Shown: positions 24,168 to 32,264 of the stretch, in pieces | How the letters are laid out: each line of letters starts with the position of its first letter | How positions within the stretch are numbered: the first letter of the stretch is position 1 | DNA from: Pseudonocardia sp. TRM90224 | Lineage (GTDB): Bacteria; Actinomycetota; Actinomycetes; Mycobacteriales; Pseudonocardiaceae | Direction of reading: 5' to 3' | Assembly (NCBI RefSeq): GCF_021245725.1 | Contig: NZ_JAJGSX010000028.1 | Span: forward strand, 58,409-122,408 | DNA length: 64,000 bases | The notes under the pieces: model-generated | Seen by the model: the letters and a program-made list of their open reading frames with translations, nothing else | What the model was told of the DNA's origin: nothing | Database searches by the model: none | Program-made: the position numbers and the translations under genes

Positions 24168-24400
24168 ACGCAGCACTCACCCACCCAAACGCGGGACTCG
24201 CCGACCGAGACGCGGGACTCGCCCGCGAGAACGTGGGACTCGCCGACCAAGACGTGGGACTCGCCGGCGGCAACGTGGGACTCGCGGCGAGTCCCACGCC
24301 TCAGCGGGCGTGTGCCACGTTTCGGCGGGCGTGTCCCACGTTCGAGCGGGCGAGTGCCACGTTTCGGCGGGCGGGTGGCACGTTCCTGGGGCGGGAACGG
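24168..24400. repeat. Mirror repeat array 2 (GTGGGACTCGC / GCGAGTCCCAC)
   Basis: Five GACTCGC units on the left and four to five reverse-complement units (GCGAGTCCCACG, then degenerate GTGCCACGTTTCGGCGGGC types) on the right have a period of 21-23 bp. They meet at a perfect 12-bp-arm palindrome (24274-24298) with a single-base centre. The array fills the 312-bp gap between the convergent helicase and zinc-ribbon genes. Open frames through it are artefacts of the repeat. Between 24400 and 24470 I see only GC-rich spacer. Confidence 0.88.
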
Positions 24401-24470
24401 CCGCGGGGCGGGGACCGATGGTCCCCGCCCCGCCGCGGTGTCCTAGGGAGCCGGCTGGATGCCGGCCCGG

Positions 24471-24656
24471 TCAACTGCCGGACTGCACCTCGACCTGGAG
24501 TTCGGCCAGCTTGTCGGCGTGTGCTCGCGCGTGGTGACCGCAGAACAGCAGTTCGCCTCCCGAGCGGAGGACGGCCCGGACCTTTGCGGCTGCTCCGCAA
24601 CGGTCGCAGCGGTCGGCAAGGGTCAACTCGGGCCGGGTCAGGGTTCCTGGCTGCAT
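24471..24656 (-). CDS. Small zinc-ribbon protein (DUF7455-like)
   Basis: The 61-residue protein has a treble-clef-like pattern with the ligands DRCDRCGAAAK and LLFCGHHARAHADKL, that is CxxC then CxHH. Such proteins are common near sigma-factor loci in actinobacteria and have no assigned role. I take ATG 24656 because GGAGGGAGAC lies at proper spacing; the 51 extra codons of the longer frame have unusual composition. Upstream, an 11-bp direct repeat CGACCGCTTGC (24693 and 24709) may be regulatory. Confidence 0.82.
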   Translation of the reverse strand: MQPGTLTRPELTLADRCDRCGAAAKVRAVLRSGGELLFCGHHARAHADKLAELQVEVQSGS

Positions 24657-24942
24657 AGCGGTCTCCCTCCGTGTCGGTCGCGGGTTCCCCCACGACCGCT
24701 TGCTGTGGCGACCGCTTGCGCGGTGCGCCCACTCTCCCAGACGTTCAGCACCCCTGCTTGTGTTCCCTGGTGATGCCGCGACGCCCGTCACGCAGCCCGT
24801 TCCGGCCACCTGCTGGACGCTGCGACGCCACCCTGTGCTACCGCAGATTCAGTTGACTACGTGTGAATGATGCGGTCCCGGGTGTGTCACCGCAAGGTGT
24901 GCTGCGTTAACTCTCTCGAAGGGTCGATTACGGTCTGCAGTT

Positions 24943-25812
24943 GTGACGTCGAGCGTGCGGAGCCGGGTTCCGGCTCCACTGCTGTTCGTGGTCGGTGCCC
25001 TTTCGTTATACATCGGCGCGGCCCTCGCTGTCGGCCTCTTCGACAGCCTGTCGCCGACAGCGATCGCAGTGTTACGGATGGTGGGCGCCGCGATGGTGTT
25101 GATCGCGTGGCGGCGGCCGCCGCTCGCGGCGTGGAACTGGTGCCGGCTGGCCCGCGCCACGGCCTTCGGCATGGCCACGGCCTGCATGAACATCGCCTTC
25201 TACGAGGCGATCGCCCGGCTGCCGCTCGGCACGGCCGTCGCGATCGAGTTCTGCGGCCCGGTTGCGGTCGCCGCCGTGGCCTCCCGCCGCCCGCGCGACG
25301 TCGCCGCGGTCGCCCTCGCCGCGTTCGGCGTGCTGCTCATTGCGGATGTCCGCTGGTCAGACAGCTACACGGGAGTGGTGTGGGCGCTGGTCGCGGCCGC
25401 GTTGTGGGCCGCGTACATCGTCCTCGGCAAGAAGGTCGCGACCGCCGGGAACGGCCTCGACGACATGGCTGTCGGGTTCGGGGTGGCCGCCGTCGTGCTC
25501 TCGCCGCTCCTGCTCATCGGCGGTGTCGACGGGCTCGCGGCGCTCGCGGATCCGCAGGTACTGCTCATCGCGCTGGGCGTGGGCCTGCTGTCCAGCGTCG
25601 TGCCGTACGTGCTCGACCAGATCGTGTTGCGACGGGTCGGGCAGGCCCGCTTCGCCGTGCTGCTGGCGTTGCTGCCCGCCACGGCGACCGTCGTCGGCCT
25701 CGCGGTGCTCGCGCAGATCCCGACGGTTGCCGAAGCGGTCGGAATTGCGGCCGTTGTCCTCGCCGTGATGCTGCGTTCGAAGGACGGCGACGCGCCCGCG
25801 CCGGTGGGCTGA
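24943..25812 (+). CDS. EamA-family (RhtA-like) metabolite exporter
   Basis: The 289-residue DMT-superfamily protein has ten predicted membrane helices in two EamA repeats. The first includes LFVVGALSLYIGAALAVGLF and MATACMNIAFYEAIARLPLG. The second includes WALVAAALWAAYIVLGKKVA and VPYVLDQIVLRRVGQARFA. RhtA-type members export threonine and homoserine; the substrate here is not known. GTG 24943 is the start, without a strong ribosome site. It is isolated from neighbours by 286 bp upstream and converges with ppk2. Confidence 0.87.
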   Translation: MTSSVRSRVPAPLLFVVGALSLYIGAALAVGLFDSLSPTAIAVLRMVGAAMVLIAWRRPPLAAWNWCRLARATAFGMATACMNIAFYEAIARLPLGTAVAIEFCGPVAVAAVASRRPRDVAAVALAAFGVLLIADVRWSDSYTGVVWALVAAALWAAYIVLGKKVATAGNGLDDMAVGFGVAAVVLSPLLLIGGVDGLAALADPQVLLIALGVGLLSSVVPYVLDQIVLRRVGQARFAVLLALLPATATVVGLAVLAQIPTVAEAVGIAAVVLAVMLRSKDGDAPAPVG

Positions 25813-25922
25813 ACGTGATTTGGGTCACGCAGAGTGATCGCAAAATCTACAACGGACAGTAGTCGAAGAATCCCCGAAGGTGTGACGGTGTGGCGTCCAG
25901 GTGAACCGGTCGTCGCGATGTT

Positions 25923-26840
25923 TCAGCTCGTTCCGAGTGCCGGAAATGTCCCTTGTTGCTCACCGTGCTCGAAGAGCGACGCGGCCGGCCCGACGATCTG
26001 CGGGTCGGGGTCGACGGCGATGCCGAGGTCCTTGCCCGGGTAGTCGAAGAGGCGCAGCACGTGCCGCATCGCCTCGAGTCGGGCCCGCTTCTTGTCGTTG
26101 CTCTTGATCACCGTCCAGGGTGCGTCGGCGGTGTCGGTGTAGAAGAACATCGCCTCCTTCGCCTCGGTGTAGGCGTCCCACTTGTCGAGCGACGCGAGGT
26201 CCATCGGGCTGAGCTTCCACTGCCGCACCGGGTCGACCTGCCGGATCACGAACCGCGTGCGCTGCTCGTTGCGCGACACCGAGAACCAGAGCTTCACGAG
26301 GTGGATGCCGCTGCGCACGAACATGCGCTCCAGCTCGGGGGTCTCGCGGAGGAACTCCATGTAGTCGCGGGCCTCGGTGAACCCCATGACCCGCTCGACG
26401 CCGGCGCGGTTGTACCAGCTGCGGTCGAACAGGACGATCTCGCCGGCGGAGGGCAGGTGTGCGATGTAGCGCTGGAAGTACCACTGCGTGGACTCGCGCT
26501 CGCTCGGCTTCTCCAGTGCGACGACCCGTGCCCCGCGCGGGTTGAGGTGCTCCATGAAGCGCTTGATCGTGCCGCCCTTGCCGGCCGCGTCGCGCCCCTC
26601 GAAGAGGATCACGACCCGCTGTCCGGTGTCCTTGACCCAGTTCTGCAGCTTCAGCAGCTCGATCTGCAGGAGCCGCTTCACGCGGTCGTACTCCTCGCGC
26701 GGCAGGCGCTCGCCGTACGGGTAGCCCTCACGCCAGGTGTCGATGTGTGCGCCGTCGGGGCCGAGCAGCACCGGATCGTCGTCGTCGGAGTTGTCGACGT
26801 GCATCTCGGACTGATGGGCGAGCAGCTCGGGAAGGTCCAC
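25923..26840 (-). CDS. ppk2: Polyphosphate kinase 2
   Basis: The 305-residue single-domain PPK2 has Walker A ILFEGRDAAGKGGTIKRF, Walker B/lid IVLFDRSWYNRAGVERVMGF and the lid-region basic residues VIRQVDPVRQWKLSPMD. It uses polyphosphate to phosphorylate nucleotides (GDP/ADP or AMP, depending on class). An acidic N-terminal stretch (VDNSDDDDPV) precedes the domain. GTG 26840 has no clear ribosome site; ATG 26804 (residue 13) is an alternative. PPK2 links phosphate stores to energy charge, which fits a storage-rich genome also making PHA. Confidence 0.92.
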   Translation of the reverse strand: MDLPELLAHQSEMHVDNSDDDDPVLLGPDGAHIDTWREGYPYGERLPREEYDRVKRLLQIELLKLQNWVKDTGQRVVILFEGRDAAGKGGTIKRFMEHLNPRGARVVALEKPSERESTQWYFQRYIAHLPSAGEIVLFDRSWYNRAGVERVMGFTEARDYMEFLRETPELERMFVRSGIHLVKLWFSVSRNEQRTRFVIRQVDPVRQWKLSPMDLASLDKWDAYTEAKEAMFFYTDTADAPWTVIKSNDKKRARLEAMRHVLRLFDYPGKDLGIAVDPDPQIVGPAASLFEHGEQQGTFPALGTS

Positions 26841-27103
26841 CGGCGCACGATGCTCGGTGCAGATGGCGGCAGCGTGAACGGCAGGTGGACCAGCCCGTGT
26901 GACGTATGCGTCATCGAGGTGTCGAGTACGTGCGGAAAACGGGGTCGTCGCAACAAATCCCGATCCGTGTGACCGAAATGTGACCCTCTGTCGGTGTCTT
27001 TACCGATTCAGTGTGCTTGGCGCCACTGGGTTGAGCGACATACGTTGTCCGCCACAACATTTCCCCCGCACCCGCGGGACCCCGACGATGTGGAAGGACG
27101 GCC
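26841..27103. promoter_or_regulatory. Divergent regulatory region between ppk2 and the sugar ABC operon
   Basis: This 263-bp gap holds two clean dyads: TGACG-TATG-CGTCA (26900-26913) and GTTGT-CCGCC-ACAAC (27044-27058). The second lies 46 bp before the binding-protein ATG and is a fair candidate for the ROK regulator encoded after the operon. A direct repeat TGTGACC occurs near 26968-26986. No convincing -35/-10 pair was found. Confidence 0.45.
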
Positions 27104-28222
27104 ATGCGCACGAGGAGAACAGCGGTTGCGTTCGCGGGGCTGGGGCTCGCCCTCACCCTGGCAGCCTGTGGGCAGAACGCCGCGGCGCCCAGCGCGCCCG
27201 CACCGACCGGGTCGGCGCCCGCCACCGGCGCGAAGGTCGGCGTGATCCTTCCCGAGACCGATTCCTCGGCGCGCTGGGAAGGCTTCGACAAGCCGCTGCT
27301 GACCAAGGCGATGGCGGCGGAGGGCCTGCAGGCCGACATCCAGAACGCGCAGGGCGACGAGCAGAAGTTCACGACCCTCGCCGACGGCATGATCTCCAGC
27401 GGCGTGAAGGTGCTGGTCATCGCCTCGATCAACAGCGAGTCGGGCGCTGCCGTCGCCGCGAAGGCCAAGGCACAGGGCATCCCGGTCATCGACTACGACC
27501 GCCTCAACCTCGGCGGCACGAGCGACTACTACGTCTCCTTCAACAACGTGAAGGTCGGCGAGCTGCAGGGCGAGGGCATGAAGCAGGCACTCGCGGGCAA
27601 GGCCGGCGCGGGCGTCGTCCAGATCGAGGGTGCCCCGACCGACAACAACGCCACTCTGTTCGCACAGGGCCAGGACAACATCCTCAAGCCGCTGTTCGAC
27701 GCCGGCACGCTCACCCTCGTCCAGAGGCAGGCCATCGAGGACTGGGACAACCAGATCGGCGGCACGACCTTCGAGCAGATCCTGACCGCCAACCAGGGCA
27801 AGGTCCAGGGTGTGGTCGCGGCCAACGACGGGCTCGCCGGCGCGATCATCACCGTGCTCACCAAGAACGGCCTCAACGGCCAGGTGCCGGTGACCGGTCA
27901 GGACGCCACCCCGGACGGCCTGCAGGCGATCCTGCGCGGCGACCAGTACATGACGGTCGACAAGCCGATCGACCAGGAGGCCGGGGCCACCGCGAAGCTC
28001 GCCGCGGCGCTGGCCAAGGGTGACAAGGCGGCCGCTGACGCGATCGCGACGGCCACCGAGAAGGACCCGAAGGGCAACCGCGACGTCAAGTCCGTGCTGC
28101 TCACGCCGGTGCTGATCACCAAGGACAACGTGAAGTCGGTCGTCGACCGCGGCGCCGTGCCCGCGAAGGACATCTGCGTCAGCGCGACGCAGGCCGTCTG
28201 CGACCAGCTGGGCATCAAGTAG
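27104..28222 (+). CDS. Sugar ABC transporter substrate-binding lipoprotein (xylose-type)
   Basis: The 372-residue protein has a lipoprotein signal (MRTRRTAVAFAGLGLALTLA, lipobox LAAC with Cys23) and a periplasmic-binding-protein type I fold. The features fit XylF: VGVILPETDSSARWEGFD, KVLVIASINSESGAAVAAKA, VIDYDRLNLGGTSDYYVSFN, GVVAANDGLAGAIITVL and PVTGQDATPDGLQAILRGDQ. D-xylose or a similar pentose is the likely ligand. ATG 27104 follows GAAGGA. It is the first gene of a three-gene importer operon. Confidence 0.9.
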   Translation: MRTRRTAVAFAGLGLALTLAACGQNAAAPSAPAPTGSAPATGAKVGVILPETDSSARWEGFDKPLLTKAMAAEGLQADIQNAQGDEQKFTTLADGMISSGVKVLVIASINSESGAAVAAKAKAQGIPVIDYDRLNLGGTSDYYVSFNNVKVGELQGEGMKQALAGKAGAGVVQIEGAPTDNNATLFAQGQDNILKPLFDAGTLTLVQRQAIEDWDNQIGGTTFEQILTANQGKVQGVVAANDGLAGAIITVLTKNGLNGQVPVTGQDATPDGLQAILRGDQYMTVDKPIDQEAGATAKLAAALAKGDKAAADAIATATEKDPKGNRDVKSVLLTPVLITKDNVKSVVDRGAVPAKDICVSATQAVCDQLGIK

Positions 28223-28235
28223 AACCCGACCCCAT

Positions 28236-28283
28236 GTGCGCGGCTGCCGTCCCCGGGCGACCGGCGGGACGGCAGCTGCGCAC
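28236..28283 (+). terminator. Intra-operon hairpin after the binding-protein gene
   Basis: Arms GTGCGCGGCTGCCGTCCC (28236-28253) and GGGACGGCAGCTGCGCAC (28266-28283) form an 18-bp stem with one G-U pair and a 12-nt loop. It sits between the binding-protein and ATPase genes without a U-run. In ABC operons such hairpins protect or attenuate the mRNA so that binding protein exceeds the membrane parts. Confidence 0.75.
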
Positions 28284-28302
28284 GGGTACCGGAGGTACCA
28301 CC

Positions 28303-29076
28303 ATGACCGAGCCCATCCTGCAGCTGCGCGGGGTGAACAAGACCTTCGGCGCCGTCCAGGTGCTGCACGACGTGGATTTCACCGTCAAGGCCGGTGAGGT
28401 CACCGCGCTCGTCGGCGACAACGGTGCCGGCAAGTCGACGCTGGTGAAGTGCGTCGCGGGGATCCACCCCATCGACAGCGGCGAGGTGCTCTTCGACGGC
28501 GAGCCGGTGTCGATCACCGCGCCGACCGACGCCTCGCACCTCGGCATCGAGGTCGTCTACCAGGACCTCGCGCTCGCCGACAACCTCGACATCGTCCAGA
28601 ACATGTTCCTCGGGCGGGAGCGCGGCAAGCCGTGGCTGCTCGACGAGGCCGACATGGAGCAGGCCGCCCGCAGGACGCTGGCGTCGCTCTCGGTGCGCAC
28701 AGTCACGTCGGTGCGGATGCCGGTTGCCGCGCTCTCCGGTGGACAGCGCCAGACCGTCGCAATCGCCAAGGCCGTGCTGTGGGACTCGAAGGTCGTCATG
28801 CTCGACGAGCCGACCGCCGCGCTGGGCGTCGCGCAGACGCGGCAGGTGCTCGACCTCGTGCGCCGCCTCGCCGAGCAGGGCCTCGGTGTCGTGCTGATCA
28901 GCCACAACATGGCCGATGTCTTCGAGGTCTCCGACCGCATCGCCACCCTGTACCTCGGCCGGATGGTGGCCGAGGTGAACACCAAGGACGTCAGCCACGG
29001 CCAGGTGGTCGAGCTGATCACCGCGGGCCGCTCCGGTGAGCTGGGCCTGCAGCGACCCGAGAGCGTGACGATCTGA
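28303..29076 (+). CDS. Sugar ABC transporter ATPase (single domain)
   Basis: The 257-residue ATPase has Walker A LVGDNGAGKSTLVKCVAG, Q-loop VVYQDLALADNLDIVQNMF, signature LSGGQRQTVAIAKAV, Walker B VVMLDEPTAALG and H-loop VLISHNMADV. Unlike XylG or RbsA it has one nucleotide-binding domain, as in FrcA-type importers, so it should act as a homodimer. ATG 28303 follows GGAGG. Its TGA overlaps the permease ATG by one base. Confidence 0.92.
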   Translation: MTEPILQLRGVNKTFGAVQVLHDVDFTVKAGEVTALVGDNGAGKSTLVKCVAGIHPIDSGEVLFDGEPVSITAPTDASHLGIEVVYQDLALADNLDIVQNMFLGRERGKPWLLDEADMEQAARRTLASLSVRTVTSVRMPVAALSGGQRQTVAIAKAVLWDSKVVMLDEPTAALGVAQTRQVLDLVRRLAEQGLGVVLISHNMADVFEVSDRIATLYLGRMVAEVNTKDVSHGQVVELITAGRSGELGLQRPESVTI

Positions 29077-30560
29077 TGGCAGCACCGACCGACAAGGACC
29101 CCGCGGACGGCGGCAAGGTGACCACCGCGAAGGAGCCGGCCACCGCGGCCGAGCGTGCCGCGCCCGCGTCCTCGCGCGCGGCCGACTTCGGCATCGACAC
29201 CACCGCGCGCACCACCGGTGAGGCGATCCGCGGCTACCTCTCCGGGCTGCGCACCGGCGACCTCGGCGCGCTGCCCGCGCTGCTGGGCCTGCTCGCGCTG
29301 TTCATCCTCTTCACACTCCTCGACTCGGCGGGCGTCTTCCCGAGCCTGCTGAACCTCGCCAACCTGCTCCAGCAGGGCGCCGGGCGCACCATCATCGCGA
29401 TGGGCCTGGTGTTCGTGCTGCTCACCGGCGAGATCGACCTGGCGGCCGGCACGGCGTCGGGCCTCACGGCCTCGGTGATGGCGCTGCACCTCGTGCGCGA
29501 CGGCAACCTTCTCGGCTCGATGGGCACCACGGTGTTCGTGCTGTTCGCGGCCGTGATCGTGCTCGCGATCGTGCTGGCGGTGATCCTGCGGATCTGGACG
29601 GGTGTGGCATTCGCGGCGCTCGCGTTGCTCTTGCTGGTGATCGGGTTCCCACCGAATCCGTGGCTGGAGATGCTGCTGGCGATCTGCGTCGGTGTGGTGA
29701 TCGGCTGCATCACCGGCTTCCTGGTCGCGAAGATCGGGATGCCGTCGTTCGTCGTGACGCTGGCGCTGTTCATCGCGTGGCAGGGGATCATCCTGCAGCT
29801 CATCGGCGACGGCGGGACGCTCGGCCTGCGCGACCCGGTGATCAACGCGGTGGCCAACGGCAGCCTCTCGACGCTGGGCAGCTGGATCCTGTTCGTCGTC
29901 GGTGCCGGCGGGTACGCGGCGGTGCTGCTCAACCGGCAGGTGTCGCGGCGCAAGCTGGGCCTGGTCGCGCAGCCGACCGGGCTGGTGCTGATCAAGATCG
30001 GCGCGGTGGTGCTGCTCGCCGCGGTCGCGACGTACCTGCTCACACTCAACCGCTCGGCGGGCACCCTGGAGATCTCCGGTGTGCCGTACGTGGTGCCGAT
30101 CGTGCTCGCGCTGCTGATCGCAGGCACGTACGTGCTCGACCGCACGCGGTTCGGCCGGCACATCTACGCGGTCGGCGGCAACCGTGAGGCGGCCCGGCGC
30201 GCCGGCATCGACGTCGTGCGGATCAGGGCGACGGTGTTCGTGATCGCCTCGGCGCTCGCGGCGATCGGCGCGATCGTGTACTCGTCGAAGGTCGGCTCGG
30301 TCTCGCCGAGCTCCGGTGGCGGCAACACGCTGCTGTTCGCGGTGGGTGCCGCGGTCATCGGCGGGACGTCGCTCTTCGGCGGTCGCGGCCGCGTGAGCAA
30401 CGCCGTGATCGGCGGCGCGGTGCTCGCGACCGTCGAGAACGGGCTCGGCCTGCTCGGCCAGCCCGCGGCGGTCGTGTTCGTCGTGACCGGGCTCGTGCTG
30501 CTGCTCGCCGCCGGCGTCGACGTGCTGTCGCGACGCCGGTCGGCCACCGCAACGAGATAG
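29076..30560 (+). CDS. Sugar ABC transporter permease (XylH-like)
   Basis: The 494-residue BPD_transp_2 permease has about 12 hydrophobic segments. Family landmarks are IIAMGLVFVLLTGEIDLAAGTASGL, GMPSFVVTLALFIAWQGI, IYAVGGNREAARRAGIDVV and LLFAVGAAVIGGTSLFGGRG. The N-terminal 75 residues are polar, rich in Ala, Glu and Lys, and probably cytoplasmic. It is longer than RbsC because of the extra helices found in XylH. Translation is coupled to the ATPase gene. The ROK regulator gene follows 244 bp downstream. Confidence 0.91.
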   Translation: MAAPTDKDPADGGKVTTAKEPATAAERAAPASSRAADFGIDTTARTTGEAIRGYLSGLRTGDLGALPALLGLLALFILFTLLDSAGVFPSLLNLANLLQQGAGRTIIAMGLVFVLLTGEIDLAAGTASGLTASVMALHLVRDGNLLGSMGTTVFVLFAAVIVLAIVLAVILRIWTGVAFAALALLLLVIGFPPNPWLEMLLAICVGVVIGCITGFLVAKIGMPSFVVTLALFIAWQGIILQLIGDGGTLGLRDPVINAVANGSLSTLGSWILFVVGAGGYAAVLLNRQVSRRKLGLVAQPTGLVLIKIGAVVLLAAVATYLLTLNRSAGTLEISGVPYVVPIVLALLIAGTYVLDRTRFGRHIYAVGGNREAARRAGIDVVRIRATVFVIASALAAIGAIVYSSKVGSVSPSSGGGNTLLFAVGAAVIGGTSLFGGRGRVSNAVIGGAVLATVENGLGLLGQPAAVVFVVTGLVLLLAAGVDVLSRRRSATATR

Positions 30561-30804
30561 GCCGTGTTCAGGAGGTCAGGGTCGATGCTCTTCGTGATCC
30601 AGATTGTCGCTGGCAAGGCGCCGCCGCGATCCGTCGTGCAGAGACATGCACTGCGTACCCGGTCGTGGCGGCTGTGCTGCGTCCGAGCCGCCAGCGGCGA
30701 TCTGGGCGCGAAGAGCGCGATCAGGACCTTCTAAGCACGGCCTATGTGGCCCGGTTACGCGGGCGAGCGGATGCGGAGCCGGCTGAACGGATCGGGGGTC
30801 CTTG
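30561..30804. other. Intergenic region before the ROK regulator
   Basis: This 244-bp region is between the permease stop and the ROK gene. I see no strong hairpin, no open frame with a ribosome site and no clear promoter. It is GC-rich and slightly less biased in codon-position pattern than the flanking genes. Confidence 0.5.
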
Positions 30805-31992
30805 GTGAGTCGGGCATGGGGGGTCGACGGCGGCCAGTCCGCCGGGGCCCGGCCTGACGAGGCCAGGCGGCACAACCGGGCGGCGCTGCTGCGTCGCCTG
30901 CACGTCGACGGACCGTGCACCCGGGCGACCCTGGCCACCGAGCTGGGGCTCAACCGGAGCACGATCAAGGCGGTGGTGGACGGTCTCGCGGACGCCGGTG
31001 TGGTGACCGAGGCCGTCCCCGCGCAGCGCACAGGTGCGGGGCGGCCGTCGCTGATGGTGCTGCCGGAGCCGGAGGCCGCGGTAGTGCTGGCCGTGGACGT
31101 CTGGGTCGAGCAGGTCGCGATGGCGATGGTCGGCATCGGTGGGCAGGTGCTGGGCCGGCACAGCTGGAACCTGCACCACCGCACCCGCACCCCGGGTGAG
31201 GTGATCACCCACGTCGCGGAGTCGGCGCAGCTGCTCGCCGACGAGCTGGCCGTCACGGCGCAGGGCGCGGCGGTGTCGGTGCCCGGTGTCGTCCGGCGCG
31301 ACGACGGCTTCGTGCACGAAGCGCCCAACCTCGGGTGGCGCGACATCGCGCTGGGCGCCCGGCTGGGCTCCGTGCTGAAGATCCCGGTGCAGGTCGCGAA
31401 CGACGCGGAGCTGGGCGCGCTCGCCGAGCACGTCCGCGGCGTCGCACGGGCCTCGACCGACCTGGTGTACGTCTCCGCCGACCGCGGTGTCGGCGGCGGC
31501 GTGATCTCGGAGGGCCGGCCGCTGCGCGGGGCCCGCGGGTACGTGGGCGAGCTGGGGCACCTCGTGGTGCGGCCCGGTGGCCGGCCCTGCTACTGCGGGT
31601 CGCGCGGCTGCTGGGAGACCGAGGTGGGTGAGGCGGCGCTGTGCCGCGCGCTGGGCCTGCCCGAGGACGCGAAGCGCGGCGTCGTCGTCTCGGAGCTGCG
31701 CTCGCTCGCGACCCGGCCCGCGCCGGGGCCGCTGGACGAGTTCGCGGAGTGGCTCGCCGTCGGGCTGGTGACGGTGGTGAACATGATGGCGCCGGAGCTC
31801 GTCGTGCTCGGCGACCTGTTCGCCGCGCTGCCAACCGGGGTCGTCGACCACGTGCGCGGCCTCGTCCAGGAGCGCAGCCTCGTCAGCCGGGCGACCGGCG
31901 GCGTGCGCATCGAGACGAGCCCGCTGGGCCGCGACGCGAAGCTGGTGGGCGCGGCGGAGCTGGCGTTCGAGCCGGTGCTGGTGGCGGTGTAG
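30805..31992 (+). CDS. ROK-family transcriptional regulator (NagC/XylR type)
   Basis: The 395-residue protein has an N-terminal winged helix (RRHNRAALLRRLHVDGPCTRA, TLATELGLNRSTIKAVVDGL) fused to a ROK sugar-kinase-like domain. The ROK zinc motif is intact (PCYCGSRGCWETEVGE), as is the preceding GELGHLVV. The kinase-like ATP motif is GVGGGVISEGRPLRGARG. Its place after a xylose-type importer suggests it is the xylose-responsive repressor. GTG 30805 or TTG 30802 could start it. Confidence 0.9.
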   Translation: MSRAWGVDGGQSAGARPDEARRHNRAALLRRLHVDGPCTRATLATELGLNRSTIKAVVDGLADAGVVTEAVPAQRTGAGRPSLMVLPEPEAAVVLAVDVWVEQVAMAMVGIGGQVLGRHSWNLHHRTRTPGEVITHVAESAQLLADELAVTAQGAAVSVPGVVRRDDGFVHEAPNLGWRDIALGARLGSVLKIPVQVANDAELGALAEHVRGVARASTDLVYVSADRGVGGGVISEGRPLRGARGYVGELGHLVVRPGGRPCYCGSRGCWETEVGEAALCRALGLPEDAKRGVVVSELRSLATRPAPGPLDEFAEWLAVGLVTVVNMMAPELVVLGDLFAALPTGVVDHVRGLVQERSLVSRATGGVRIETSPLGRDAKLVGAAELAFEPVLVAV

Positions 31993-32025
31993 CCGGCAGG
32001 GCGGATACCCCGAGGCGCCCTGGGG

Positions 32026-32082
32026 AGGGCAGGAAAGCCACTTTCCGGCCCTGTGGGGGCAGGAAAGTGGCTTTCCTGCCCT
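32026..32082. repeat. Paired 27-bp palindrome, copy 4
   Basis: Inverted units at 32026-32052 and 32056-32082, joined by GTG, follow the ROK gene by 34 bp. Here the next gene is in the same direction, so the element would end ROK transcription before the riboswitch-controlled operon. The second unit starts GGGGCAGG. Confidence 0.88.
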
Positions 32083-32151
32083 CGCATGCGGGCACACGAT
32101 GCCGGGCGAGGCGTACCCCACAGCGCTGGTGCATGCCGTGAACACGCCGCG

Positions 32152-32157
32152 TATTGT
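32152..32157 (+). promoter_or_regulatory. Possible -10 box before the TPP riboswitch
   Basis: TATTGT ends just before the riboswitch aptamer, the expected place for a -10 box whose transcript starts at the aptamer. No good -35 box is visible at 16-18 bp. Confidence 0.35.
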
Positions 32158-32161
32158 CGAA

Positions 32162-32257
32162 CCGACCCGCGGGAACCTCACGTACCGAGGCTGAGATGGC
32201 GGCAGGACCGGCCGCTGACCGTTAGCACCTGACCCGGCTCGTACCGGCGTAGGGAGG
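32162..32257 (+). promoter_or_regulatory. TPP riboswitch (THI element)
   Basis: All conserved blocks are present in order: GCGGGAACC, the P2 arm CCTC...GAGG running into CTGAGA (32191-32196), a P3 arm GCGGC...GCCGC, ACCTGA (32227-32232), the P5 stem CCGG...CCGG, and GGCGTAGGGAGG (32246-32257). The last block contains the ribosome binding site of the downstream gene (AGGGAGG, 8 nt before GTG 32265). TPP binding should therefore mask the ribosome site directly and block translation initiation. Confidence 0.93.
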
Positions 32258-32264
32258 AAGCCTC

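Noticed and set aside
24168..24300. Open frames through the mirror arrays encoding repetitive peptides such as GLADRDAGLA or GESRVSVGES
   Set aside because: They are translations of the DNA repeat, lack ribosome sites, and exist in several frames at once.
25814..25829. CGTGA-N6-TCACG, a CRP-like palindrome
   Set aside because: It has the right spacing but lies between the ends of two convergent genes (EamA and ppk2), where no promoter is expected.
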